A stretch of 64,000 nucleotides of DNA, taken from Saprospiraceae bacterium. Lineage in GTDB: Bacteria > Bacteroidota > Bacteroidia > Chitinophagales > Saprospiraceae. The position numbers and the translations under genes are program-made. The stretch lies in contig JAWKLJ010000001.1 of the NCBI GenBank assembly GCA_041392805.1, forward strand, positions 744,001 to 808,000, written 5' to 3'. The notes under the pieces were generated by a model. The model did no database searches, was not told the origin of the DNA, and was given only the letters and a program-made list of their open reading frames with translations. Shown one piece after another: positions 28,044 to 36,119 of the stretch. The number at the start of each line of letters is the position of its first letter. The stretch's first letter is position 1.

Positions 28044-29243
28044 TTATTCACCATACACGCGCCTCATTACCTCTACTTTCCCATCCTTCTCTGCCACGGA
28101 ATGCGTCGTAAACATCATCACTCCGGTAGAGCAGTCAGACAATCCGCCTCGGAGGATTGTTTCAAAGGCTTCTTCTGAAACTATTCCGGGATCATCATGT
28201 GCCTGAACAATAGGCCAGACTTTTGGGAAGGTGCCTTCGCTCACATCCAGCTGATCACAAAACCAATTGATGTTTTCTTCTACCCAGGAAGGGGATCTAC
28301 CCATCCGTTGGTGATAAACCATGGGGGAAAATACATCGATCGTTTCTTTCAAAAGGTCGTAATCTAAGCCTAGTATACGACGCCTGGCGCCGTTAAATTC
28401 CTCGTCATTCCAAGGGCAATGGTATAAACCAAGGAGAGCCCCGGGGCGAATTTCTTTAATGATATTTTTCATCTCAACCGCCCATTCTCTAATGATCTGA
28501 CATCGCCAATCACGCCATTGCTGATCCTGGTTGTCTAGTATCCATTGCGCCTTTTTGGAAGTGATTCCCTCAGGAAGTGAGATGCTTGCATCAATTGAAA
28601 AACGATCCATACAATGATCGCAGAAACAAGTTTCGGGCAGTATAGGCGCTGGTTCTTCAAACTGCGCATGCCAGTGCACATAATCCATCCACACCCCATC
28701 CAGATCATAGGTTGTAAGTAGATTCCTGAGCTGGTCAAATCGATAGTGGCGAAAACCGGGCTCAGTGGGGCAAACGCCCATAAACCAGGAGGCAGCCTCC
28801 ACCTGCTCTCCCTTTTCGTTGATGGCCCAGGCTTCGGGATGATCCTTTACATAGTCTTTACCATTCAGGGTAGCAAATTCAGCAAATACCTTTACACCCT
28901 CCGATCGGGCACGGGCCATCATATCGGGATTGATCGATCCGCTGTGCACGAAAATGGCATTAACGCCTATTTCATTGAGTCGATAACCCTTATCCCATAA
29001 AGGTTTGGGGTTGCCGTAAACGCCCCGGATTTCCAAGGGTACTTCAGCAATTTCAGCAGTGATTTGTTTTTTTGCGGAAGTTTGCTTGCAAGATCCGAAT
29101 GTTAGTAATCCTATAATAAGTAATAGGGGCCAGACAGAAAATCTTCTCTCTTCGAATTGGAGTTTTCCGTCCAAAAATAGTTGGAGCGCTGCGATTAAAC
29201 GACATGCTGCAGATTCACTTTCAGGATTATTCACTTTTTTCAT
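28044..29243 (-). CDS. TIM-barrel glycosyl-hydrolase-like lipoprotein
   Basis: The protein has 399 residues. A long N-terminal tail precedes a lipoprotein signal (VWPLLLIIGLLTFGS then Cys), so the true start may be internal, for example a TTG, but no later ATG fits. The mature part reads as a (beta/alpha)8 barrel of the 'glycosyl hydrolase-like 10'/GHL type: GVNAIFVHSGSINPDMM, VKVFAEFATLNGKDYV, YDLDGVWMDYVHWHAQF, CFCDHCMDRF, GLYHCPWNDEEFNGARRR and DVFSPMVYHQRMG. The acidic residues in DGVWMDY and the CxCDHC cluster are typical of this uncharacterised group. The role is probably in polysaccharide turnover; the substrate is unknown. It is convergent with MscS (26 bp between stops). Confidence 0.75.
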   Translation of the reverse strand: MKKVNNPESESAACRLIAALQLFLDGKLQFEERRFSVWPLLLIIGLLTFGSCKQTSAKKQITAEIAEVPLEIRGVYGNPKPLWDKGYRLNEIGVNAIFVHSGSINPDMMARARSEGVKVFAEFATLNGKDYVKDHPEAWAINEKGEQVEAASWFMGVCPTEPGFRHYRFDQLRNLLTTYDLDGVWMDYVHWHAQFEEPAPILPETCFCDHCMDRFSIDASISLPEGITSKKAQWILDNQDQQWRDWRCQIIREWAVEMKNIIKEIRPGALLGLYHCPWNDEEFNGARRRILGLDYDLLKETIDVFSPMVYHQRMGRSPSWVEENINWFCDQLDVSEGTFPKVWPIVQAHDDPGIVSEEAFETILRGGLSDCSTGVMMFTTHSVAEKDGKVEVMRRVYGE

Positions 29244-29648
29244 AGCAGGGGAATTGGTTTAATCAATTTTTGGACTTTGCTAATAGTATTTGGAAACCTG
29301 GACTTCTCGTTTAAACCTCCTGCGCTATTTTGTGGCAGACACTTTTTCATCAGGTTCATAAACCCCAATATTAAGTCCTTTATGTTTTAAATTGTTTTAC
29401 CATTACTTATTGGACTTTTGACGCTTTGGAAAACCCTCCGTTTCCAGACTAGAAGTGGGACGTGGGAAGTCGGAAAAGTGAGAAAATTGCGCCCCTGAGT
29501 CTTTCCGAATTCCGATTTCCGACTTCAAAACAGCGAATGTCAAAAGTCCAGATTACTTAGCATTTAGGTTTTATTAGTCCAAGCAAGATTATCAGACATG
29601 CCATAGCCTAAAAGTTTACCTTCGCGGCACCTATCACCTCTTGTCCAT
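29244..29648. other. 405-bp spacer with a MITE-like element, no gene
   Basis: AT-rich upstream region of the lipoprotein gene (29244-29400), then the MITE-like element (29411-29550), then about 100 bp before the LytTR gene end. No open frame with protein character was seen. Confidence 0.65.
29411..29550 (+). mobile_element. MITE-like element, copy 2
   Basis: A 140-bp element with perfect termini TGGACTTTTGAC (29411-29422) and GTCAAAAGTCCA (29539-29550). The 8-bp sequence ATTACTTA stands one base outside each end, a likely target-site duplication. Same orientation as copy 3. Confidence 0.8.
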
Positions 29649-30368
29649 TCATCCCAAATTCATCCTTTCCAATACCGCTGCCCGGTACTGCCGGCTGATT
29701 TGGATTCGTTGACCTTTCAATAATAGCAAGTTGCCTTCCAAGCTTTCAATATGATCGAATGATATGATATAGGACCGATGTACCTTTATGAAGTGTCGGG
29801 AAGGGAGTATGGCCTCGAATTCATGGAGGCTGCGTTTGGTCGAGTATCTTTTGCCGCTTAATAATTGAAAATTTACGTAATTACCATAAGCTTTCAAGAA
29901 AAGGATCGACTCCAATTCGATTTTCACCAATTTATGCTCTACCCGGATAAACAAGCAAGCATCTGAGTTTTCAGGCACCGATTGAGTAGAAATGGGCAAT
30001 TTAGCTCCAGCTTTCCGTTCTGATAAAACCCGATTAATTGCCCGTAGGAAACGCTCGAAGGAAACTGGTTTTAACAAATAATCTGATACAGCCAGCTCAA
30101 AGCCCTCCACTGCGAATTCGCGGTAAGCGGTAACTATTATCACTTTGGGAGGGTTCTCTATGGTCCGCAAAAAACTTATTCCATTCAACCTTGGCATGTT
30201 GATATCCAAAAATAGTAGATCTACTGTTTCACTATGCAAAATTTCATTGGCATCGATGGCGGTCTTGCAACTCGCAATGAGTTTTAAATTGGGATGATCA
30301 CAGACATATTCTTCGATAACTTTACGGGCTAAGGGTTCATCATCAACAAGCAAACAAGAAAGGATCAT
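29649..30368 (-). CDS. LytTR response regulator
   Basis: This 239-residue two-component response regulator has a receiver domain (LLVDDEPLARK; phosphoacceptor Asp55 in LLFLDINMP; conserved Thr/Lys in VIIVTAYREFA and YLLKPVSFERF). A LytTR DNA-binding domain follows (about 140-239: ILFLKAYGNYVNFQL, FIKVHRSYIISFDHIESLEG). The start overlaps the kinase stop by 4 bases, so the pair is translationally coupled. Possible targets are the neighbouring lipoprotein gene or the divergent BNR protein. Confidence 0.95.
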   Translation of the reverse strand: MILSCLLVDDEPLARKVIEEYVCDHPNLKLIASCKTAIDANEILHSETVDLLFLDINMPRLNGISFLRTIENPPKVIIVTAYREFAVEGFELAVSDYLLKPVSFERFLRAINRVLSERKAGAKLPISTQSVPENSDACLFIRVEHKLVKIELESILFLKAYGNYVNFQLLSGKRYSTKRSLHEFEAILPSRHFIKVHRSYIISFDHIESLEGNLLLLKGQRIQISRQYRAAVLERMNLG

Positions 30369-31384
30369 AAGGCGATTTTTAATGCTAATTGAAAAATATC
30401 AGCAGATTTCTGAATTTGTATTTCATGTCGATTGGGATACAATAATGCTAAACGCTTATATACATTTTCTAACCCAATGCCGCCATCTGGCATACCTCCA
30501 TTGTGAAAGGTGTTCTTGGAATTCTCGATTTTTAAACTAAAATTGGAGCCCTGAATATTCAATTCAACATGAACAAAAGCACCAGGTTCATCCTTACTAC
30601 AATGTTTAAAAGCATTATCTAGTAAGGGGACTAAAAGCATTGGGGCAATTTGCTGACCTTGGATAAGTCCGTTTACTTCCATGCTAACTTCCACAAATTC
30701 TTCCAACCGAATACGTTCCAATTCAATGTAGTTAATGAGAAAGCCAATCTCTTTTTCCAGCATCACTTTTTGGGTTTCCGTTTCGTATAGGGCATAACGT
30801 AATAGTTCGGCATGTTGTAAAATTAGGCTGGGTAATTTCTGCGATCTGCCAATCGCCAAGGCATAAAAGTTATTCATCGTATTAAATAAGAAATGTGGAT
30901 TGATCTGACCTTTCAGCTGTTGAAGTTGGAGCTTATGGTGCTCGTTTTCCAATTGTTGTCGCCTACGTTCTTTTTGACCATATTCAATCAAGGATTGCAG
31001 GGCCAAAAATTGCAAACTGGTGATAGTAAGTTGCTGAAAATGATTCCGAAAAGCCAAAAACAAAATACAGTCCGTTTGACTAAAAATATGCCATTGTACC
31101 CATATTGCAGCTAGAAAAGTTTGCAGGATCAAAAAGATGATCATATAAATAAGATATTTTTTAGGGTACAAAAATTTGGGAGCTAGCCACATCAGATTAA
31201 AGTATACAGATGTAGTCATCAGGCCATAAGCAACAACTTGATTTCGCCAAAACTGGTCTATTTCTTCGGAAAGATAGGGTAAATCCAGCAATTTATTGGT
31301 GATCAGCATTCCCCAAAGATAAATGTGGAAGGCACGAGGATGTGTCAACATCGGCCGTAATGAGTGCAAATATTCCTTATTCAT
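30365..31384 (-). CDS. LytS/YesM-type sensor histidine kinase
   Basis: This 339-residue inner-membrane kinase is the partner of the LytTR regulator at 29649. Four membrane helices fill the first ~130 residues (IYLWGMLITNKLLDL, VVAYGLMTTSVYFNLMW, LIYMIIFLILQTFLAAIWV, ITSLQFLALQSLIEYG). A coiled coil and a His_kinase domain with GQINPHFLFNTMNNF (phosphoacceptor His164) follow, and then an ATP-binding domain (LLVPLLDNAFKHCS, GIGLENVYKRLALLYP). No separate sensor domain is present, so the signal is probably read within the membrane. It is divergent from the BNR gene, with 228 bp between starts. Confidence 0.94.
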   Translation of the reverse strand: MNKEYLHSLRPMLTHPRAFHIYLWGMLITNKLLDLPYLSEEIDQFWRNQVVAYGLMTTSVYFNLMWLAPKFLYPKKYLIYMIIFLILQTFLAAIWVQWHIFSQTDCILFLAFRNHFQQLTITSLQFLALQSLIEYGQKERRRQQLENEHHKLQLQQLKGQINPHFLFNTMNNFYALAIGRSQKLPSLILQHAELLRYALYETETQKVMLEKEIGFLINYIELERIRLEEFVEVSMEVNGLIQGQQIAPMLLVPLLDNAFKHCSKDEPGAFVHVELNIQGSNFSLKIENSKNTFHNGGMPDGGIGLENVYKRLALLYPNRHEIQIQKSADIFQLALKIAL

Positions 31385-31612
31385 GGCTACAAACTATAGT
31401 CTAAAATTAGTGGATCAAAACGAGCTAGCCGCATAAAATATATCAATTGCTTTCTTTAGGTGGCGAATGGTCATATTCCGCATGTGGGTGGCATGGTTTC
31501 CTTAAAATGGTCTTTCCTTTTCGGTTTTCAGTGGTTCGTCACTTGGTTTTGCTAAAAATAAAATGTCTCAGCATTTTTGGATCGAACGAAATTTTTAAAC
31601 TCAAAAAATGCC

Positions 31613-32902
31613 ATGAAAAAAATACTGATTCTTTTATCTTATTTATATGCTTACCTTTTGCCTGGGCAGAAAGCGCAACTCCCTTCTATTATGGTTGGCC
31701 AGGAAAAATATATCGATCTGGGATATCCGGATCTTGCCTTTGTTGAATCCCAGCTTTCAATAGACCCGAATGATCCCAAGCATATGTTAGCTGGAGCCAT
31801 TATGGTCGATCCAACCCGTACGGATGACTATTGGAATGTAGCGCTGACCACTTTTGACGGCGGAGTTACCTGGAAGTTTCATAAGTTTGAGATCCCACAG
31901 GCTGCGGATCCCTGGGGGCTGATCATGGAAAATGGAGAAGCCCTGTTTTCAGTACTCGGATTCGATAGTCTGCTTGTTTATCATTCTGTAGATGGCGGTA
32001 AAACTTGGGGTAAAGCCCCCATAAATTTAGGCGTGGGACATGACCATCAGGTCTTGGTAGAAGACCGAAGTAATGGCCCATACAAAAACAGTGTGTATCT
32101 TACCTCTATTAAAGGCAATGATATTTATATTGCCCGAAAGGATAGTACAAATAAGCCATTTCAAGGTATCTCCCAATTTAAAGCCAACAACCTTAATACG
32201 AATACACTTACACCTGTTGTGCTTTCCGATGGAACCCTGATTGCATCCTATATTAATTTTCAACGATATGGCACTGATGGAGCTCAGTGGCTGCAAAATG
32301 AATTGGCCTGGATAGTCAAATCTAATGATGGTGGAAGGACTTTTTCACCCCCCCTTTTTGTCTCAGAAGCCTGTGGAAAAGGGTTTGACCAATTGGGAGT
32401 GGATGCATCAGATAGCAAGTATAAGGATCGACTCTATTGGCTTTGCGCTACTCCAAAAGATAGGGCCATCTATTTTCACTATTCTACAGACTCGGGGAAT
32501 AAGTGGTCGCAGCCATTCCCCATAAGAACATTTAATCAAGATACAACTTACGAACGTCCAGTATTTAATAATGCACCGATGATGGCCGTCAATAAGGAAG
32601 GGATTATTGGCATAATCTGGCAGGAACGCGAACAGCATCCTCCATCTAAATGTCAATATTTATACTTTACGGCTTCCGTGGATGGTGGCCAAACTTTTTT
32701 ACCTCCGGTAAAAATTTCTCAAAAACCTTCTTGTCCTTTGGATGGTAAAAACGGCTGGGCAGGCATTCGTTGGAAGCCTGGTGGAGATTATCAGGGATTG
32801 GCAACTACTGCAAACGGAAACTTCTTAGCACTTTGGTCTGATAGTCGTAGTGGGATTTTTCAATTATACCAGGCAGAAATCAAGGTGTCTGCGAGGAATT
32901 AA
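31613..32902 (+). CDS. Exported BNR/Asp-box repeat protein (sialidase-like fold)
   Basis: The protein has 430 residues from ATG 31613, which opens a short signal peptide (MKKILILLSYLYAYLLPGQ); the ATG at 31577 adds 12 residues in front of it. Five Asp-box motifs are visible (TFDGGVTW, SVDGGKTW, SNDGGRTF, STDSGNKW, SVDGGQTF), marking a six-bladed sialidase-type propeller. The first blade contains DPNDPKHMLAGAIM. The arginine triad and FRIP motif of true sialidases are not apparent, so it may be a non-sialidase propeller hydrolase or a binding protein. There is no sorting domain, so it is predicted periplasmic. It lies opposite the LytS/LytTR pair. Confidence 0.75.
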   Translation: MKKILILLSYLYAYLLPGQKAQLPSIMVGQEKYIDLGYPDLAFVESQLSIDPNDPKHMLAGAIMVDPTRTDDYWNVALTTFDGGVTWKFHKFEIPQAADPWGLIMENGEALFSVLGFDSLLVYHSVDGGKTWGKAPINLGVGHDHQVLVEDRSNGPYKNSVYLTSIKGNDIYIARKDSTNKPFQGISQFKANNLNTNTLTPVVLSDGTLIASYINFQRYGTDGAQWLQNELAWIVKSNDGGRTFSPPLFVSEACGKGFDQLGVDASDSKYKDRLYWLCATPKDRAIYFHYSTDSGNKWSQPFPIRTFNQDTTYERPVFNNAPMMAVNKEGIIGIIWQEREQHPPSKCQYLYFTASVDGGQTFLPPVKISQKPSCPLDGKNGWAGIRWKPGGDYQGLATTANGNFLALWSDSRSGIFQLYQAEIKVSARN

Positions 32903-33062
32903 AAGGGTATTCCAATTAGGGCTCTTCCAAAATGGCTAAATAGTCAGTCAACTCCTTATCCATACCGTAAAAGCCATGGACAGTTGGTGGATTTCATCCA
33001 GCGTAAGGTATATTTGTCCCCTTCGGGGACCCCCTACTTTTAATAATGCACTCCTCAAATAT

Positions 33063-33173
33063 TGGACTTTTTACGCTTTTGGTAATCCTCCGTTTTCCAG
33101 ATTAGAAGTGGGAAGTGGGAAAATTGCGCTCCGGAGCCTTTCCGCTTTCATAACAGCGAATGTCAAAAGTCCA
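33063..33173 (+). mobile_element. MITE-like element, copy 3
   Basis: 111 bp, with left end TGGACTTTTTAC (one change) and right end GTCAAAAGTCCA. It is shorter than the other copies through an internal deletion, and no clear target duplication remains. Confidence 0.7.
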
Positions 33174-33224
33174 GGTAGGGATATAGCCTATATTTAAATC
33201 TTACACTGGCAAAGTTCAAAGAAG

Positions 33225-33260
33225 TGTCCAATATTGAACAAACATGTTCATTATTGAACA
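33225..33260. promoter_or_regulatory. Two tandem palindromic operator-like sites
   Basis: TGTCCAATATTGAACA (33225-33240) and TGTTCATTATTGAACA (33245-33260) are imperfect copies of the palindrome TGTTCA-n4-TGAACA. Their centres are 20 bp apart, i.e. nearly on the same DNA face. They lie about 110 bp before the permease start codon and look like a repressor or activator site. No regulator gene is adjacent. Confidence 0.55.
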
Positions 33261-33369
33261 CTATTTGAGAAGTGTTTTTTCTATAAATAATTGATATACA
33301 ACAACATAGAGCCATAGCATGGCTTTTGTAATACAGGTATTACTACTTAAAGGGTCCAAAAATATAATC

Positions 33370-35766
33370 ATGTTTAGAAACTATCTGAATATCGCCTGGA
33401 GAAACCTTCAAAGAAATAAATTCTATTCTGCCATAAATATTGGAGGGTTAGCAATTGGCATGTCGGTGGCAATGCTGATTGGCTTGTGGCTGCATGATGA
33501 AATGTCTTTCAATAAAACGCATGAAAATTATGAGGCTTTTGCAAAAGTCCTGCGTTCAGAAGTTTGGGAGGGCAATAGAGGGGTAGCGGAGGTACACCCG
33601 ATTCCGATGGCAGCAGAAATTCGTTCTTCCTATGGCCAATATTTTTCAAAAGTAGTGATGGCTAGTACGCCCCAAACGCCAATTCTCACCTTTGAATCAA
33701 AAAAAATAGCAGCAAGCGGAAAATTCATGGAGTCTGGAGCAGCAGAGCTCTTGGGATTAGATATGATAGAGGGCAGCAGAGACGGTCTTTCAGAAATGCA
33801 TGTTATATTTTTATCTGCTACTTTGGCTAAAAAACTATTTGGCGATTCAAGTCCGCTAAATAAAACCCTGAAGTATAATGATACCTACCTGAATGTATCA
33901 GGGGTATACGAAAACTTTCCTTTGAATGATGAATTTAAAGCATTAGAATTTATAGCGCCTTGGGATTTATATGTCTCTATGTTTCCAGTCATAAAAAATG
34001 GGCTAAATGAGTGGAATGATATGTCTTTTCCCATTTATGTAGAATTAGCTCCCTATGTTGATCTGGAAGAAGTTTCTTCCCTTATAACCTATGTGGGAAA
34101 ATCGAATTATAATGAGCAGCATCAGGCATATGAACCTGAAATTTTCCTTCACCCCATGAGCAAATGGCATTTGTATTCTCATTTTGATGAAAAGGCACAA
34201 ATTGCTACGAGCGAACCTATGAAATTTGTCCGGTTTTATGCTGCCATAGGGATCTTTGTTTTATTCTTGGCTTGTATAAATTTTATGAACCTAAGTACGG
34301 CTCGTTCCGAAAAACGTTCCAAAGAAGTAGGTATTCGAAAAACGATAGGTTCTGTTCGATCCCAATTAATTACACAATTTTTAAGTGAGTCATTGTTGCT
34401 CGCTGCGCTAGCTTTTTGCATCTCTATTTGTATAGTAGATTTTGCTTTACCTTGGTTCAACCAAGTGTCGGGTAAAGCAATAAGCATTTTATGGACTAGT
34501 CCTTATTTCTGGTTGTCGGGTTTGATGTTCACCATTGTTACGGCCCTGCTGGCCGGTAGCTATCCAGCCTTTTACTTATCTTCATTTAAGCCGATTCAAG
34601 TGCTTAAAGGCGTATTTAAAGTGGACCATTCGGCAGCTATTTTTCGCAAGGGTTTTGTGGTTTTTCAATTTTGTATTTCCATAGCGCTTATTTTAGGAAC
34701 CATCGTTATTTATAAGCAAATTCAATTTGCGAAGGATCGCTCACTTGGCTACGAAAAAAATGGATTAATAAGAATTAATACGCAAAACACCCTTAATGGA
34801 AAAGAAGATATTTTCAGAACCGAATTGCTAAAAACTGGTCTCGTAAACGAAATGGCCGCTGCGGGTAGCAAAATCACCGATGTCAGTCAATCCAATCCGT
34901 TCTTTAGTTGGGAAGGTAAAGACCCCAATAAATACCAAGATTTCGGCTTTATTGCCGTTAGTCCGGAGTATGGAAAAACAGTAGGCTGGGAATTGATAAG
35001 CGGCCGAGATTTTTCCAGAGGACGTGCCACAGATGATGCCGGCCTGATTATCAATGAATCTGTGGCAAAAATAATTGGTTTTGAAGATCCGATTGGAAAA
35101 ACGATTACATGGAGTCCCAGCTTCATGGAACCTAAAGATTTCACCATTCTAGGTGTTGTTAAAGACATGGTAACACGTTCACCTTTTGAACCTACGGTAC
35201 CCACTGTTTTTCTGAATCAAGGTTTTACCCCATGGGCCATTGTTAAATTTAATGCCTCGGCAAATATCAGGGATGGGCTGGCCGCCACCGAAAAAGCCTT
35301 TACTAAGGTCTTCCCAACACTTCCATTTGAATACGTTTTTGTGGATGACGCTATTGCTTTAAAATTTGCGGCCGAAGAACGCCTTGGCAAGATGGCAGGT
35401 TTATTTAGTCTCCTTGCAATATTTATCAGCTGCCTGGGTCTATTTGGAATGGCCGCCTACACTGCTGAACAACGCACTAAAGAGATCGGAATCAGAAAAA
35501 TACTAGGGGCATCTGTAGCCAACCTATGGGCCATGCTTTCCAAAGACTTCGTTGTATTAGTAGTCATTTCTATGCTTATCGCTTCCCCGATTGCCTGGTA
35601 TTTCATCAAAGAATGGCTGCAAAATTATACTTATCATACCGCATTACACTGGTGGATTTTTGCAGGTACAGGTTTGGGCGTTATCGCAATTACTTTGATA
35701 ATCGTGAGTTTTCAGATCATAAAAGTAGCCGTTATTTATCCTGTAAATAGTTTGAAAAATGAATAA
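33370..35766 (+). CDS. MacB/FtsX-type ABC transporter permease
   Basis: This 798-residue inner-membrane permease is of the duplicated FtsX type found in peptide and antimicrobial-efflux ABC systems. ATG 33370 starts the typical MFRNYLNIAWRNLQRNKFYS; the ATG at 33319 would add 17 unusual residues. Layout: first helix (INIGGLAIGMSVAMLIGLWL), periplasmic MacB-PCD-like domain, FtsX block 1 (VRFYAAIGIFVLFLACINFM, RSKEVGIRKTIGS), second periplasmic domain, FtsX block 2 (FSLLAIFISCLGLFGMAAYT, RTKEIGIRKILGA). No ABC ATPase gene lies beside it, so the ATPase must be encoded elsewhere. It stands alone behind the palindromic sites. Confidence 0.9.
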   Translation: MFRNYLNIAWRNLQRNKFYSAINIGGLAIGMSVAMLIGLWLHDEMSFNKTHENYEAFAKVLRSEVWEGNRGVAEVHPIPMAAEIRSSYGQYFSKVVMASTPQTPILTFESKKIAASGKFMESGAAELLGLDMIEGSRDGLSEMHVIFLSATLAKKLFGDSSPLNKTLKYNDTYLNVSGVYENFPLNDEFKALEFIAPWDLYVSMFPVIKNGLNEWNDMSFPIYVELAPYVDLEEVSSLITYVGKSNYNEQHQAYEPEIFLHPMSKWHLYSHFDEKAQIATSEPMKFVRFYAAIGIFVLFLACINFMNLSTARSEKRSKEVGIRKTIGSVRSQLITQFLSESLLLAALAFCISICIVDFALPWFNQVSGKAISILWTSPYFWLSGLMFTIVTALLAGSYPAFYLSSFKPIQVLKGVFKVDHSAAIFRKGFVVFQFCISIALILGTIVIYKQIQFAKDRSLGYEKNGLIRINTQNTLNGKEDIFRTELLKTGLVNEMAAAGSKITDVSQSNPFFSWEGKDPNKYQDFGFIAVSPEYGKTVGWELISGRDFSRGRATDDAGLIINESVAKIIGFEDPIGKTITWSPSFMEPKDFTILGVVKDMVTRSPFEPTVPTVFLNQGFTPWAIVKFNASANIRDGLAATEKAFTKVFPTLPFEYVFVDDAIALKFAAEERLGKMAGLFSLLAIFISCLGLFGMAAYTAEQRTKEIGIRKILGASVANLWAMLSKDFVVLVVISMLIASPIAWYFIKEWLQNYTYHTALHWWIFAGTGLGVIAITLIIVSFQIIKVAVIYPVNSLKNE

Positions 35767-36119
35767 AAAGTAGTCATATACTAAAAGTAGTTAAATATCC
35801 TGAATTAACCCAACATATTTTGTCTACCTATTGGTGCCCCTCAAAACAGGCGATCTTAAATGAAAGGGTAACAGCTACCCAAACAAACCTTCAGTGGAAT
35901 AAATGGAATTGGAAATTCATTCATTGAATGCCCAGTCGGCATAGTATGCGATAATTGGTATGATCAGCATGCCCGTTTGCACCGCTGCTTCAAATAGTTC
36001 TTCCTGCGCTTTTGCCAAAGATTGCATCGGTGCAAAAATTGATTTTTATTAGCAAATCCCCGCTTATTTTACCTTTTTTCTCCATATTTACTCTTTGAAT
36101 CACCGATAATCCATTGCCG
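35767..36119. other. 353-bp spacer, possible small minus-strand ORF
   Basis: Mostly featureless AT-rich DNA before the M20-like peptidase. The only coding-like signal is the 36-residue minus-strand ORF at 35917-36027, listed separately. Confidence 0.55.
35917..36027 (-). CDS. Possible 36-residue small protein or gene remnant
   Basis: ATG at 36027 to TGA at 35917 reads MQSLAKAQEELFEAAVQTGM and continues with a hydrophobic stretch (LIIPIIAYYADWAF). The composition is protein-like, with an amphipathic helix then a short membrane-like stretch. No ribosome-binding site or promoter is evident. It could be a real micro-protein or the tail of a decayed gene. Confidence 0.25.
   Translation of the reverse strand: MQSLAKAQEELFEAAVQTGMLIIPIIAYYADWAFNE

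Larger units (their letters stand above)
32903..33369. other. 467-bp spacer with MITE-like element and paired palindromes
   Basis: It contains about 160 bp without features, the MITE-like element (33063-33173), the tandem palindromes at 33225-33260 and an AT-rich leader before the permease. No gene is supported; a short ATG frame at 33319 merely extends the permease frame. Confidence 0.7.

Noticed and set aside
28044..29243. Assigning a named glycosidase family and substrate to the TIM-barrel lipoprotein
   Set aside because: The barrel and motifs fit the GHL10-type group, but catalytic residues and substrate cannot be fixed from sequence alone.
31613..32902. Calling the BNR protein a true sialidase
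   Set aside because: Asp-boxes are clear, but the arginine triad and FRIP motif are not seen.
29411..33173. Composite transposon bounded by MITE copies 2 and 3
   Set aside because: The enclosed genes look like ordinary chromosomal genes, no transposase is present, and copy 3 has an internal deletion and no matching target duplication.
33319..33369. Upstream ATG for the FtsX-type permease
   Set aside because: The canonical N-terminus MFRNYLNIAWRNL starts at 33370; the 17 extra residues are atypical.
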